Part shown: positions 1 to 10,993 of the stretch, piece by piece
How the letters are laid out: each line of letters opens with the position of its first letter
How positions within the stretch are numbered: position 1 is the stretch's first letter
Origin: Leptolyngbyaceae cyanobacterium RM1_1_2
Lineage (GTDB): Bacteria > Cyanobacteriota > Cyanobacteriia > Phormidesmidales > Phormidesmidaceae
Assembly (NCBI GenBank): GCA_012032345.1
Contig: JAAUQI010000015.1
Span: 1-64,000 of the forward strand
Direction of reading: 5' to 3'
DNA length: 64,000 bases
The notes under the pieces: model-generated
Told to the model about the DNA's origin: nothing
Seen by the model: the letters and a program-made list of their open reading frames with translations, nothing else
Database searches by the model: none
Translations under genes and position numbers: made by a program

Positions 1-274
1 GGCCTCGCTTTCGCTGCGGCGTTTGCTTATCGCGGTTCGGCTTCTTGGGGCCATCTGACGACGGCGGCTGAGAACTCGTTTCACTGGTGCGTTCGCTCAG
101 CTTTCTCAGTTTCTCGTTGAGGCTCTCGAACTGTTCCTCTAGCTCTTTAACCCGCTGCTTCAGTTGCTCGCTCTCAGCGCGTTGCTCGCAGTAGCGCTCA
201 AACCAATACCTCGCCCCCTGCTCTTCAGGGTCAATTTCCGAGAGGTTGGGTTCTCGATGCGGTTGAATCGTCAT
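1..274 (-). CDS. IS66-type transposase, N-terminal part (runs off the left edge)
   Basis: An open frame reads leftwards from an ATG at 272-274 to the window edge with no stop, about 91 codons. It encodes a charged coiled-coil stretch (roughly residues 30-62), then the TSSQPPSSDGPKKP segment and a basic linker, which is the usual N-terminus of IS66-family (TnpC-like) DDE transposases. The catalytic part lies outside the window, so it cannot be said whether the element is intact. No terminal inverted repeat was found in the 120 bases upstream. It marks a mobile-element boundary beside otherwise core genes. Confidence 0.72.
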   Translation of the reverse strand, partial: MTIQPHREPNLSEIDPEEQGARYWFERYCEQRAESEQLKQRVKELEEQFESLNEKLRKLSERTSETSSQPPSSDGPKKPNRDKQTPQRKRG

Positions 275-394
275 GCCCAAATCATTTGCGGGCAGAGGAA
301 TCTGTGAAAGGACTTTTCCTGCGAAAAAATCCTTTCGTAGTTCAAATAAGGTTACTCTGGCTGCTGCGGGTAGAACGCCTCCGCCAAAGGAGCG

Positions 395-1360
395 CTAGCT
401 GCTGACGGCTAAGGCTTTTAAGACCGTGTCGTGAATTGTGCCGTTGCTGACCACCACGCCGCGATTCTCTATCATGCGATCGCTGGTAGCAAAGTCAAGC
501 GACTTGCCGTGCATATCAGTGACCTGCCCGCCAGCTTCTTCTACAACCAAAACGCCAGCGGCGTGATCCCAAATTTTTTCTTGGTAGTCAGGCGACTTGG
601 GTGAAGGCAGTCGCAGGTACAAAACCGCTTCTCCCATAGCTACAGCCGCATACTTAGCCTGACTGTCCATCCGAATTGAGTTAGCTGTAATGCCCACTGC
701 TTTAGCTACCGCTGACTGCTGCGACTGGTCTCCGTGACCTGACTCAACGCTTTCTACAAATCGTAGCCGTGTAGTATCCTCGGGCTTGGCTACCTGAACA
801 GATTTTATCGGTGTGCCTTCTAGGGTTAGTAGCTCTGTGCCCTGGCCTCTAACGGCGACTAAAACTACCCCGTGCTGCCCGCCCATTTCTAGAGCAGGGC
901 AGGCTAAAACGCCCACTTTGACATCGCCCTCTTCAACCAGGGCCAGCGCTACCGCATACTGGTCACCTCGCAGAAAGCCTTTTGTCCCGTCAATCGGGTC
1001 AAGTGTCCAGTAGCGAGAACTTACCTGTCCATTGCCGTGATCAATCCAGTCCACCACCTGATCTGGGGTAGCCGTAGGAGCAATAACCTGCACGTACTGA
1101 GTCACCTGAGCTAGCTGCTGGCTCATGTCGTCTTGGCGTAGCGTCGCTGCGTCTTCCTCGCCCACAACCGCATCGCTGGGAAAAGCGGCGGCTAACGCCT
1201 GACAGATCAGCGCCTGGGAGCCAAAGTCAGCAGTCGTCACCGGGCTGCGATCGTGCTTTTGAATAGCCTCTGGCGTAATTTCTTGACGAACTTGCTGACA
1301 GAGCTTAGCCGCGGCGATCGCAGCTTTAAGCGCAACTTGTTTCTCAGTATCGTAGGCCAT
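395..1360 (-). CDS. 3'(2'),5'-bisphosphate nucleotidase (CysQ/HAL2-type, inositol monophosphatase superfamily)
   Basis: Predicted Mg-dependent phosphatase that removes the 3' phosphate of PAP/PAPS, recycling the by-product of sulfate assimilation and sulfotransfer; inositol phosphates are an alternative substrate. The 321-residue protein has the superfamily metal sites in order: VGEED near residue 66, WTLDPIDGTKGF near 118-129 and WDHAAGVLVVEEAGG near 265-279. The DPIDGTKGF form is typical of the PAP-phosphatase branch rather than plain inositol monophosphatases. It is divergently oriented from rsmI, with 86 bases between the starts. A PAPS-type sulfotransferase is encoded at 48.8 kb. Family assignment is firm; exact substrate is inferred. 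Confidence 0.88.
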   Translation of the reverse strand: MAYDTEKQVALKAAIAAAKLCQQVRQEITPEAIQKHDRSPVTTADFGSQALICQALAAAFPSDAVVGEEDAATLRQDDMSQQLAQVTQYVQVIAPTATPDQVVDWIDHGNGQVSSRYWTLDPIDGTKGFLRGDQYAVALALVEEGDVKVGVLACPALEMGGQHGVVLVAVRGQGTELLTLEGTPIKSVQVAKPEDTTRLRFVESVESGHGDQSQQSAVAKAVGITANSIRMDSQAKYAAVAMGEAVLYLRLPSPKSPDYQEKIWDHAAGVLVVEEAGGQVTDMHGKSLDFATSDRMIENRGVVVSNGTIHDTVLKALAVSS

Positions 1361-1446
1361 GCAGCTATCCAGTCCAGGAGAGTAGTTTTTCTGCTCCAGT
1401 CTACTGTTGAACTGACCTATCAGCCGTTGATTTCTGCGGCTTTTTC

Positions 1447-2363
1447 ATGCAAACTTTAAGACTATGGCTGAACTCACCTAAATCTGTGGACAATGAACTG
1501 GTCGAAGCTGCACTTTACGTGGTGGGAACACCGATTGGCAATCTAGAGGACATAACTTTTCGGGCGGTGCGCATTCTGGCGGCAGTTGACTTAATCGCGG
1601 CTGAAGATACCCGACATACGGGCAAGCTGCTGCACCACTACCAGATCAAAACCCCTCAGATTAGCTACCACGAGCATAACCAGCAGCAGCGTATTCCTGA
1701 GATTTTGCAGCAGCTACAGCGGGGTAAAACTATCGCCTTGGTGTCCGATGCTGGCATGCCAGGAATTTCTGATCCGGGCTATGAGCTAGTAAAGGCCTGC
1801 CGCGATCAGAGCTTAACAGTTATTCCAATTCCGGGGCCTACAGCGGCAATGACGGCGATCGCGGCTGCGGGTTTGCCTACTGAGCGCTTTGTGTTTGAAG
1901 GCTTTCTGCCTGTCAAGGGCAGATCTAGACGCGATCGCCTGCAAGGGCTTCAAAGTGAAGCACGCACCCTGATTTTTTATGAAGCGCCCCATCGACTGAT
2001 CAAAACCCTAGATGATCTCGCTGAGGTGCTAGGCGGCGATCGCCTGGTTGTCACGGCCCGTGAACTCACCAAGCGCTATGAAGAATTTTGGCAGGGATCG
2101 CTTGAGGTGCGATCGCCCATTACGAAACCACACCGCCAAAAGGAGAATTTACCCTCATCGTCGCCGGGGCCACAGCACTTGAACCGACAATATCAGCTCC
2201 AGCAGAGATACAGGCAGCGCTGAGTGAACTGATGCAGCAGGGACTATCCCGTTCGCAGGCTAGTCGTCAGGTAGCTCAGCAAACTCATCTATCGCGTCAG
2301 GAAGTTTATCAGTTGGCACTGTTACTGACGGGCAGCGATGCTGAGAGCGTCCAACCGCTATAG
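1447..2363 (+). CDS. rsmI: 16S rRNA (cytidine-1402-2'-O)-methyltransferase RsmI, interrupted by a -1 frameshift
   Basis: SAM-dependent enzyme that 2'-O-methylates C1402 in the ribosomal decoding centre. VVGTPIGNLEDITFRA, LIAAEDTRHTGKLL, SDAGMPGISDPG and FYEAPHRL are canonical RsmI motifs. The first frame stops at 2221-2223 with an unrelated tail. The genuine C-terminus (KGEFTLIVAGAT, then a helix-turn-helix-like SRSQASRQVAQQTHLSRQ) continues in another frame to TAG at 2361-2363. One extra base near 2111, beside a GCGATCGC site, would restore a protein of about 300 residues. Either a sequencing indel or a recent mutation. GTG at 1486 is an alternative start closer to the conserved region. Confidence 0.85.
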
Positions 2364-2372
2364 TTTTGGATT

Positions 2373-2402
2373 AAAAAAGGACACGCTAGCGCCTGTCCTT
2401 TT
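2373..2402. terminator. Bidirectional hairpin terminator between rsmI and the ATP synthase operon
   Basis: AAAAGGACA (2375-2383) pairs with TGTCCTTTT (2394-2402) around a CGCTAGCGCC loop. A-rich and T-rich flanks give a U-tract on either strand, so it can serve both convergent units, rsmI (+) and atpG (-). Confidence 0.8.
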
Positions 2403-2426
2403 GGTCTAGGTTCAATGCCTTTAAGC

Positions 2427-3374
2427 TTAGCTTAGCGCTTCTGCGCCACCAACGACTTCTAAAATTTCTTGGGTAATTGCAGCCTGACGAGCCTTGTTGT
2501 AAGACAGCGTCAGAGTTTTTACCAATTCTGAAGCATTGTCGCTGGCGTTGTTCATCGCCGTCATGCGAGCGGCGAGTTCGCTAGCAGCCGCCTCCTGTAG
2601 CGCCCGCAAGATTTGGTTGTTGAGGTAGAGCGGCAGCAAAGCGTCTAAGATCTGTACCGGATCTTGCTCAAAAATCATGTCCTGCGGCAGGCTTTGCAGC
2701 GGAGACTCTAGCCGTTCACGCTCGACCTGAAACTGACCGCCACGGCTGGTAAGGCGGAAGATTTCGTCATCAGCCGACTCTAATCCCTGGGGATCTAACG
2801 GCAGCAGGGTTTGCACCACCGGACGAGAGCTAATGAGAGAGACAAACTTGGTGTAGACCAGCTCAACTCGATCAACCGCGCCGGACAAAAACAAAGAAAG
2901 CAGCTCGTCGGCAATATTAGAAGCCTCTTCTGCCGTTGGGATTTGCTCTAGCTCTGTAAAAGCAGCGCTAATCGGTGCGCTGCGGCGCTTAAAGTGCTGG
3001 TTGGCTTTGCGGCCCACAATAATGTATTTGTAGCCAACGCCTTCTTGCTCTAGCTCTCTGACTCGGATCTCACCCCGCTTGATCACGTTGATGTTATAGC
3101 CGCCGCAGAGGCCGCGATCGCCTGAAATAACCAGCAATCCAACATTTTCAACCTGGCGCTGTTTCAGCAGGGGCAGATCGGCCTCTTCAAATCTCAGGCG
3201 TGTCTGTAGGCCGTAGAGTACCTGAGCTAAACGATCTGCAAAAGGACGAGTAGCTGTGACCTGTTCCTGCGCCCGACGTACCTTAGCCGCTGCCACTAGG
3301 CGCATAGCTTCAGTAATTTTGCGCGTATTTTTAACTGACTTAATGCGATCGCGAATAGTTTTAAGATTGGGCAT
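2427..3374 (-). CDS. atpG: ATP synthase F1 gamma subunit (last gene of the operon)
   Basis: Central rotor stalk of F1, coupling rotation to catalysis in the alpha3beta3 head; called atpC in much cyanobacterial literature. The 315-residue protein starts [20 protein letters not shown] and ends [22 protein letters not shown], both universal gamma signatures. It has the cyanobacterial/plastid insertion (roughly residues 195-230), but I see no redox-regulating cysteine pair there, as expected for cyanobacteria. It lies 85 bases downstream of atpA and is followed by a hairpin terminator. The catalytic beta and the epsilon subunit genes are absent here, which is normal because cyanobacteria keep them at a second locus. 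Confidence 0.97.
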   Translation of the reverse strand: MPNLKTIRDRIKSVKNTRKITEAMRLVAAAKVRRAQEQVTATRPFADRLAQVLYGLQTRLRFEEADLPLLKQRQVENVGLLVISGDRGLCGGYNINVIKRGEIRVRELEQEGVGYKYIIVGRKANQHFKRRSAPISAAFTELEQIPTAEEASNIADELLSLFLSGAVDRVELVYTKFVSLISSRPVVQTLLPLDPQGLESADDEIFRLTSRGGQFQVERERLESPLQSLPQDMIFEQDPVQILDALLPLYLNNQILRALQEAAASELAARMTAMNNASDNASELVKTLTLSYNKARQAAITQEILEVVGGAEALS

Positions 3375-3459
3375 TGGCCTTCCTCGTACCGATGATGATT
3401 AAAGGCGCGCTAGGGCTGTAGCTAACTGAGCGCTAGTGGCCCTAGCAGACTTTTCTTGC

Positions 3460-5028
<1,569 letters not shown>

Positions 5029-5039
5029 CTAGCCGAGGG

Positions 5040-5600
5040 CTAGGCGGCTGAGCTGCTGAGCTGTAAACCAATCCTGCGCAGCTGGCTGCGTAGGCTGGCA
5101 TCTACAATCTGGGAGCCTACTTTAATGATGACGCCCCCCAGCAAATCAGGATCAATTCGAGTTTCTAGTTCAACGCCTTGGGCTGAAGTCATTGCTAAAA
5201 CTTTCTGCCGAACCGCCTCTTTCTGCTCTTCGGTGAGTTCAATAGCAGAAGTTGCTTCAGCCAGAACAGTTTTGTTCAAATCGCGCAGAAGTGACTGATA
5301 TTTCTTTAAGACACCTGTCAGCAGAGAAATCCGACCTCTATCCACCAGCAGCAGCAGAAAACTGAGCATGTAGGAATGGATGCTATCGGATGCCACCTGT
5401 CGCAGTACGGCCTTCTTGGCCTCTGCGCCAACTAGAGGACTACCCAAAAACTGACTCAGCTCCTCAGACTCATCCGTGAGCGAGAGCAGGCCCGAGGCAT
5501 CTTCACCAAAGCGATCGCTCAAGTTTTGATCTCTGGCTAGAGACATCAGCCCTTGCGCGTAAGGATCAATGATTTCTGAGTTCACTAAACTACTGCTCAT
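5040..5600 (-). CDS. atpH: ATP synthase F1 delta subunit
   Basis: Delta (OSCP-like) subunit joining the peripheral stalk b/b' to the top of F1; called atpD in some cyanobacterial annotations. It has 186 residues. The N-terminal helical domain begins IDPYAQGLMSLARDQ and the C-terminal domain holds RIDPDLLGGVIIKVGSQIVDASLRSQL, the family signature. Its start codon touches the end of atpF at base 5600, suggesting translational coupling. Confidence 0.96.
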   Translation of the reverse strand: MSSSLVNSEIIDPYAQGLMSLARDQNLSDRFGEDASGLLSLTDESEELSQFLGSPLVGAEAKKAVLRQVASDSIHSYMLSFLLLLVDRGRISLLTGVLKKYQSLLRDLNKTVLAEATSAIELTEEQKEAVRQKVLAMTSAQGVELETRIDPDLLGGVIIKVGSQIVDASLRSQLRRIGLQLSSSAA

Positions 5601-6130
5601 CAGCGACCTCCTAACAGGGCAATACTTTTGTCAACTAGCTGGCGCTGAACGTCGTCGTTGAGTCTTTCAGGTAGTCTCTCTTCAACTCGCTTTATTGCCA
5701 AAGCTGATAGACGCTGCTGCAGCTCGCGCATAACCTTATCTTGCTGAGCTGATAAATCTTGTTCTGCAGCGGCTCTTAAGCGCTCTACATCTCTGTCTGC
5801 CTGCTGTTGCACCTCGGCTTCAGCCCGGGCAGCATTCTCTTCAGAGCGCGACCTGATTTGCTCTGCCTCAACCTGGGCCTGAGCCAGCTTTTGCTGCTGC
5901 TCTGCCAAAGCAGAAGAGGCTTCTTGCTTACGCTTCTCGGCTGCTTTGATCGCAGATTCTATCTCTTGCCGACGCGTCGCTAGCGTATTGCCTAAAAACT
6001 TACTACCGAAGTAAAACAGAGCACCAATAATAATTGCCAGGTTGATTAAGTTCGTCTCTAGGAGATCAAAGTTCAACCCGACCCCACCTTCTTCAACAGC
6101 CAGCAACTTAAAAAAAATTATGCTTTCCAT
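5600..6130 (-). CDS. atpF: ATP synthase Fo subunit b
   Basis: Membrane-anchored peripheral stalk subunit. One N-terminal transmembrane helix (INLAIIIGALFYFGSKFLG, about residues 28-46) is followed by a long Ala/Glu/Gln-rich coiled coil and the C-terminal region that meets delta. The ATG at 6130 gives 176 residues; an in-frame GTG at 6139 is also possible. Its gene overlaps atpH by one base. Together with the b' gene upstream it forms the heterodimeric stalk typical of photosynthetic bacteria. Confidence 0.93.
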   Translation of the reverse strand: MESIIFFKLLAVEEGGVGLNFDLLETNLINLAIIIGALFYFGSKFLGNTLATRRQEIESAIKAAEKRKQEASSALAEQQQKLAQAQVEAEQIRSRSEENAARAEAEVQQQADRDVERLRAAAEQDLSAQQDKVMRELQQRLSALAIKRVEERLPERLNDDVQRQLVDKSIALLGGR

Positions 6131-6244
6131 CACTGACACCCGCTGCCCACAACAATCGAAGTCATTTAGATAATATCAACTCGACAGTTTGCAGCTTCCT
6201 CAACACTCAGTATTGTCTGCAAACTGCTTAAAAATCGCCTCAGG

Positions 6245-6727
6245 CTAGGCCGAAACCCCTGCTAAAAGCTTGTTCAAGATTTGCTGACTAAGTTCGTCAA
6301 CCTGGCTCTCAAGCAATGCCATTGCTGCTTCTCTCTGCTCATTAATTTCTTTTTGAGCCTGTTCTCGCTTGGCCTGAGCTTCCTTTTGGGCCAATGCAAT
6401 TTTGGCTGCTGCCTGCTCTTGAGCCTCTTCTCGAGTCTTGGCAACGAGCGCCTGGGCCTGACGACGGGTGGTCGCTAGCTCTTGCTCATACTGCTGGGCT
6501 AAACGCTCAGCCTTTTGCAACCGCTCTTGGGCGTCTGATTGGCTAGTACGGACATAGTCGTCGCGCTCATCAATTGCATTACCTAAGGGCCTGTAGAAAA
6601 CAGCGTTTAATGTAACTGCCAGAACCACAAACTGCACAGCAACAAGAGGAAGCGTGGCATCAAAGTCAAACAGACCGCCGCCCTCAGCAGCAGATTCAAC
6701 CGCAAGTAGGGTTATCCAATATGTCAT
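6245..6727 (-). CDS. atpG': ATP synthase Fo subunit b' (b2)
   Basis: Second peripheral-stalk subunit found in cyanobacteria and plastids. ATG at 6725-6727 is preferred over an upstream in-frame start at 6748 because a GAGG motif precedes it and the protein then begins [11 protein letters not shown], as in relatives. The transmembrane helix is near residues 27-45 ([20 protein letters not shown]), followed by the [15 protein letters not shown] segment and a coiled coil. Located between atpE and atpF. Confidence 0.93.
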   Translation of the reverse strand: MTYWITLLAVESAAEGGGLFDFDATLPLVAVQFVVLAVTLNAVFYRPLGNAIDERDDYVRTSQSDAQERLQKAERLAQQYEQELATTRRQAQALVAKTREEAQEQAAAKIALAQKEAQAKREQAQKEINEQREAAMALLESQVDELSQQILNKLLAGVSA

Positions 6728-6833
6728 AAGTGAATGCCCTCGTAGCAACAGAGGGGCCTGAGCATCAAAACGTTTACCGTTGACAAGCAGAAGAGGAAGC
6801 TGCTAGCAACTCCCTCTTGATAGAAGATGCGCC

Positions 6834-7112
<279 letters not shown>

Positions 7113-7229
7113 CTAAAACAAGTTTGGAGGGAAATGAGGCCAGTTAACCTCGATACGTTAGGCTTTTTTGCCATAGCTGATGAAAACGTAAAATTCGTCA
7201 TCAGCTCACTGTCAACTGAGCGGTGTTAA

Positions 7230-7984
7230 TCACTCATGCTCTTCTGCACCATGCCCTTCGATCGCTTCACCGATATAGGCGGCTGCTAGCGTAGCGAAAA
7301 TCAGTGCCTGAATTGCACTGGTGAAGAGTCCTAAAGCCATAACTGGGAGCGGTACAAACAAAGGCACCAGCAGAACCAAAACGGCAACCACAAGCTCGTC
7401 TGCGAGAATGTTGCCAAACAGTCGAAAGCTTAGGGAGAGGGGCTTGGTGAAATCTTCAAGAATGTTGATGGGCAGCAGGATTGGTGTTGGCTCAATATAC
7501 TTGGCAAAGTAGCCCAGTCCGCGCTTGCTAAATCCAGCGTAGAAGTAAGCAACCGAAGTTAGCAAAGCCAGCGCCACTGTCGTATTAATGTCGTTAGTCG
7601 GCGCGGCAAGCTCGCCTGCTGGTAGATGAATCAGCCGCCAGGGAACTAGAGCACCTGACCAGTTGGAGACAAAAATGAATAGAAACAGCGTTCCCACAAA
7701 GGGAACCCAGGGCCGATATTCTTTCTCGCCAATCTGATTTTTGCCAGGTCACGAATGAACTCCAGCGCATACTCCATGAAGTTCTGTAGACCCGAAGGAA
7801 TTCTCTCAATCTTCCGAGTCGCCAACACTGACGCTATCACTAAGACTGCGATGACGAACCAGGAAGTGAGAAAGACCTGACCATGCACCTTCAGGTTGCC
7901 GATGTGCCAATAAAGATGCTGCCCTACCTCTAGCTCGGCTAAAGGCCAGGGAGATACGTGAAATAGGGGATTCAACATCTCCAT
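7230..7984 (-). CDS. atpB: ATP synthase Fo subunit a, interrupted by a one-base frameshift
   Basis: Proton-channel subunit of Fo (called atpI in plastids). Translation from ATG at 7984 gives [10 protein letters not shown] through [19 protein letters not shown]. The frame then breaks at a five-base homopolymer (T run 7738-7742 on the plus strand). One additional base restores [22 protein letters not shown] and joins the downstream half, which contains the essential-arginine helix [16 protein letters not shown] and the C-terminus [12 protein letters not shown]. Joined length is about 252 residues, normal for the family. The subunit is essential, so a base-calling or assembly indel is the simplest reading. 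Confidence 0.93.
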
Positions 7985-8047
7985 AAACTTTAAGATTTCC
8001 GTAGGAATCTGCAGATAAAAGGATGCTAGACTACCGGAACTTGTCAA

Positions 8048-8485
8048 TCATTCCGACGTCAGCGCGGCCCAGACTGTGTAGCCCAGCAAAGACGCCTTGT
8101 ATGTCAAGAAGCCTAAGAAGATAGGGACAATTTCTAGCTGGTTTAGCTGGGTAGCTACAACCATTAACCCAATAAAGAGCGCCAGTCGTCCACTTCCTAG
8201 TCGCTGACTCTGGCGACCTACTTGTGCCACGCTTTTGGCCAACATCCTCAAGTAAACCACACCTGTGCACGCTCCGATTAAATAATTCAGAGCAATATGC
8301 AAAGAATAAAAGAGCCAAACAAATCCAAAGATAATTCCTGATAGCAGCAGGGTGTACCCTAGCAAACCCTGCTGTAGACGGTAATACTCTTGCATAGATG
8401 CATCCGGCTGGACTGAGGCCAGCTGCGGCTCTGTTTCTACTGCCTGAGTGGAACCTGCTTCAAGAGACTCTCTAGACGAACTCAC
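8048..8485 (-). CDS. atpI: ATP synthase subunit I (Atp1/AtpI)
   Basis: Small hydrophobic assembly factor encoded first in many ATP synthase operons; it is proposed to help c-ring assembly. The 145-residue protein has a hydrophilic 30-residue N-terminus and four predicted transmembrane segments (near residues 42-58, 63-82, 98-113 and 119-138). It opens the operon, about 64 bases upstream of the atpB start. The operon promoter should lie in the AT-rich 150 bases between this gene and the methyltransferase gene. Confidence 0.88.
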   Translation of the reverse strand: MSSSRESLEAGSTQAVETEPQLASVQPDASMQEYYRLQQGLLGYTLLLSGIIFGFVWLFYSLHIALNYLIGACTGVVYLRMLAKSVAQVGRQSQRLGSGRLALFIGLMVVATQLNQLEIVPIFLGFLTYKASLLGYTVWAALTSE

Positions 8486-8637
8486 AACCTCCTATTCCTT
8501 GGTGGCTTAACAGCTTGAGCCAACCTCTAAACCAGAGCAGATCATATCACGGCAACAATACTTAATGGAATCGAGCTGAAGATTTTATAAATTTATTTTC
8601 TTATTGATTGCTGAGTATTATTTGCGATCGCCGACTA

Positions 8638-9825
8638 TCATTTCAGCATAATCAGCTGCTGTGATTGCAACCGCCGCACGGTTTCTAGAGGCGTAGCCAG
8701 CTTTTGCACGAGCTGCTCTACGGTTGCTTGGGCCTGATTTTGATCGCAGGCTTGCAAAAATTCAAACTCTGACTGAGACAGCTTAGTGATCTGGTAGTCG
8801 TAGTTAAAGACAGACTGGCTGGGCCAGCCTTCCATACAGGGATGACGCTCAGGCACGGCCTGGAGTAGCTCAGTATCGTCTTGCCAACTGGTCATGCTCA
8901 AGGGCGGGCGACTGAGAAAAAATTCGTAATGGCTGATATCGGGATCGAGCAGCTCGATCAGGCGGTAGCGCTGGCGATCGCCCAGTTTTTTGGCCCGTTC
9001 CATCAGCTCGGGCGCTTTTGCCAGCAGCCGTTTGAGCTGCCAGTATTGAGGATTAGAAAAGCCGACAAAGTCTAAGCCAGAAGCGTCAATGAGGTGAAAT
9101 AGCGAGTCAATCGTGTAGTCAACTTCTTGAGGATGTACATACATGTCAGCAAAGCACTCGTCTCGCTGATTTTCCAGAGACCAGCGCTGGCGCTCTCGCT
9201 GTACCAGTCGGTTTTGTTCGGGTAGAGCCGCAAAGGTCTGCCGTCCGACGCTGACGCCGTCTTGATAGTCCCCTAGGCGATCGCCCTGTAGCAGCGCGAT
9301 CGCCTGCTGCATCAGGCTAATTTCCCAGCGGCCTAAAGCGGCATAGACGAAGATGTGCATCAGGCCACTCGGGGCCAGCTTGGGGGCGATCGCCTGCAAG
9401 CCTCGGATGGGATCAGGCAGATGATGCAGTACGCCGACACAGTTAACTAAGTCAAACTGGCCGGGAATTTGCTTAATGTCGTAGAGGCTGAGATGGTGAA
9501 ACTCGACGCGATCGGCTCCGGATCGACGACAGCGTTCACGGGCAATGTCAATCGCTGCCGCACTCAGATCAACCCCGATAACCTCAGCCTGAGGATTTAG
9601 ATGCACCAGATATTCGGTGCCTACACCCGTGCCGCAGCCCACGTCTAAGATCCGAATATTTTCTTGCAAAGGCTTGCGGCCCGTACAAAAGGCATGAGCG
9701 GCCAGCCAGTTCCAGCGCCAGTTGTAGCCCGGCGGCGGCTGATCTAATAGTGGCTCTGGCGGAAAAGGATAGGTGTTGTAAAGCTGGGCAACGCGATCGC
9801 TAATCTGGCTTTCCGATACTTTCAT
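8638..9825 (-). CDS. Class I SAM-dependent methyltransferase of unknown substrate
   Basis: 395 residues. Rossmann methyltransferase core near residues 55-165: motif I ILDVGCGTGVGTEYL, the acidic loop VIGVDLSAAAID and post-motif FDLVNCVGVLHHLPDP. A conserved-looking N-terminal segment (VAQLYNTYPFPPEPLLDQPPPGYNW) precedes it, and a long C-terminal extension ends in a predicted helical region resembling a winged-helix fold. This architecture recurs in cyanobacterial genomes, but I know of no assigned substrate. It is transcribed alone, 150 bases upstream of the ATP synthase operon and on the same strand. Confidence 0.8.
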   Translation of the reverse strand: MKVSESQISDRVAQLYNTYPFPPEPLLDQPPPGYNWRWNWLAAHAFCTGRKPLQENIRILDVGCGTGVGTEYLVHLNPQAEVIGVDLSAAAIDIARERCRRSGADRVEFHHLSLYDIKQIPGQFDLVNCVGVLHHLPDPIRGLQAIAPKLAPSGLMHIFVYAALGRWEISLMQQAIALLQGDRLGDYQDGVSVGRQTFAALPEQNRLVQRERQRWSLENQRDECFADMYVHPQEVDYTIDSLFHLIDASGLDFVGFSNPQYWQLKRLLAKAPELMERAKKLGDRQRYRLIELLDPDISHYEFFLSRPPLSMTSWQDDTELLQAVPERHPCMEGWPSQSVFNYDYQITKLSQSEFEFLQACDQNQAQATVEQLVQKLATPLETVRRLQSQQLIMLK

Positions 9826-10059
9826 GCTCGGCTAATGAATAAAATTCAGCACTACTGACAGTTGATCCGCAACATCCTAGCAGGGCAAGCCCATCCTTAT
9901 CATCATGCCGATGGTGTAGAGTCGAGCATTATCCGGTGACGTCGAAAATGATTATTAGCGGCAAGCGCTGGGGCTATGTGCTGATACCTCATGATGCGAT
10001 CGCCAAAAATACCACCCCACCCTTAAAGAATTAGCCCAGCAGTACGCTTAGAACATCTG

Positions 10060-10536
10060 CTAAGCCTGCACCAAAATATACTCAAGCAGCCCTTCACAGG
10101 CATCTTCTAAAAGATTAATCACGTATTGAAATCCTGAGGCTTCGCCATAGTAGGGATCAGGCACCTCTTCATCAGGATGATGACGGCAGAACTCACAAAC
10201 CAGACGAACTTTCTCGCGGTAGCGCCCAGCCGGATCATGAGCCAAAATACTGCGATAGTTCTCTCGATCCATAGCGAGAACGAGATCAAATTGTTCAAAA
10301 TCTGCTGAATGAAACTGCCGTGCCCGACCCTTGAGCACAATCCCTAAAATTTGCTGCGCCGCCGCTGACATGCGCACGTCTGGGGATCTGCCAATATGAT
10401 AATCAGACGTTCCTGCCGAGTCACAGACAATCAGATTTTCCATCTGCCGCTGCTCAATCAGATGATTCATAATGTTCTCTGCAGACGGAGAGCGGCAAAT
10501 ATTTCCTAAGCAGACAAACAAAAGTCTGGTCACCAT
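10060..10536 (-). CDS. Low-molecular-weight protein-tyrosine-phosphatase
   Basis: Cysteine-dependent phosphatase, 158 residues. The P-loop VCLGNICRS (nucleophile Cys9, Arg15) is at the N-terminus, and the general-acid aspartate is in VPDPYYGE near residue 127. In bacteria such enzymes often act on tyrosine kinases of exopolysaccharide export, but no such kinase is nearby. It lies 36 bases downstream of the stop of no other gene on its strand except that the ybaB gene precedes it upstream at 10573, so the two may be cotranscribed. Confidence 0.93.
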   Translation of the reverse strand: MVTRLLFVCLGNICRSPSAENIMNHLIEQRQMENLIVCDSAGTSDYHIGRSPDVRMSAAAQQILGIVLKGRARQFHSADFEQFDLVLAMDRENYRSILAHDPAGRYREKVRLVCEFCRHHPDEEVPDPYYGEASGFQYVINLLEDACEGLLEYILVQA

Positions 10537-10572
10537 TGTCTAAACAGATGTCTGAACGGGGCTGCTGATAGC

Positions 10573-10917
10573 TCAAAGACCGGGTAAGCTGAGGCCACCC
10601 GTCAGTTCTTCCATGCGCTCTCGCATAGTTGCGGTTGACTTGCTGTAGGCATCCTGCATCGCAGCCGTGACCAGATCTGATAAAACTTCTGCCCCTTCAC
10701 TCAGCGCTTCTGCTGTAATGGTGACGCTACGAGGCTCTTGATTGCCGCTGAGCACTACTTTTACCAAACCACCTCCGGCTTGACCTTCAATTTCCATCTG
10801 CTCAAGTTCTTCTTGCAGTCGCTTAGCGCCTTCTTGAACCTGCTGAGCTTTCTTGAAAGCCTCTGTGAGTTCTTTCATCTTGCCTAAGCCGAAGCCAAAT
10901 CCTTGCCCTTTTGTCAT
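10573..10917 (-). CDS. YbaB/EbfC-family nucleoid-associated protein
   Basis: Small DNA-binding protein, 114 residues. It has the family pattern: N-terminal helix [22 protein letters not shown], central beta part [19 protein letters not shown] and a C-terminal helical [14 protein letters not shown] segment. Family members bind DNA as dimers with limited sequence preference. It sits downstream of murB in the same direction, 76 bases away. Confidence 0.93.
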   Translation of the reverse strand: MTKGQGFGFGLGKMKELTEAFKKAQQVQEGAKRLQEELEQMEIEGQAGGGLVKVVLSGNQEPRSVTITAEALSEGAEVLSDLVTAAMQDAYSKSTATMRERMEELTGGLSLPGL

Positions 10918-10993
10918 AGCTGGTTAGTACTTTACGAAACAGTAAAATAAACGCTTTAATCCTAATCATTCTAGCGCTGATGTGAATTTCGGC

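Noticed and set aside
9948-10034. 28-codon plus-strand frame beginning MIISGKRWGY
   Set aside because: Too short, no clear ribosome site and no family; may be chance or a remnant.
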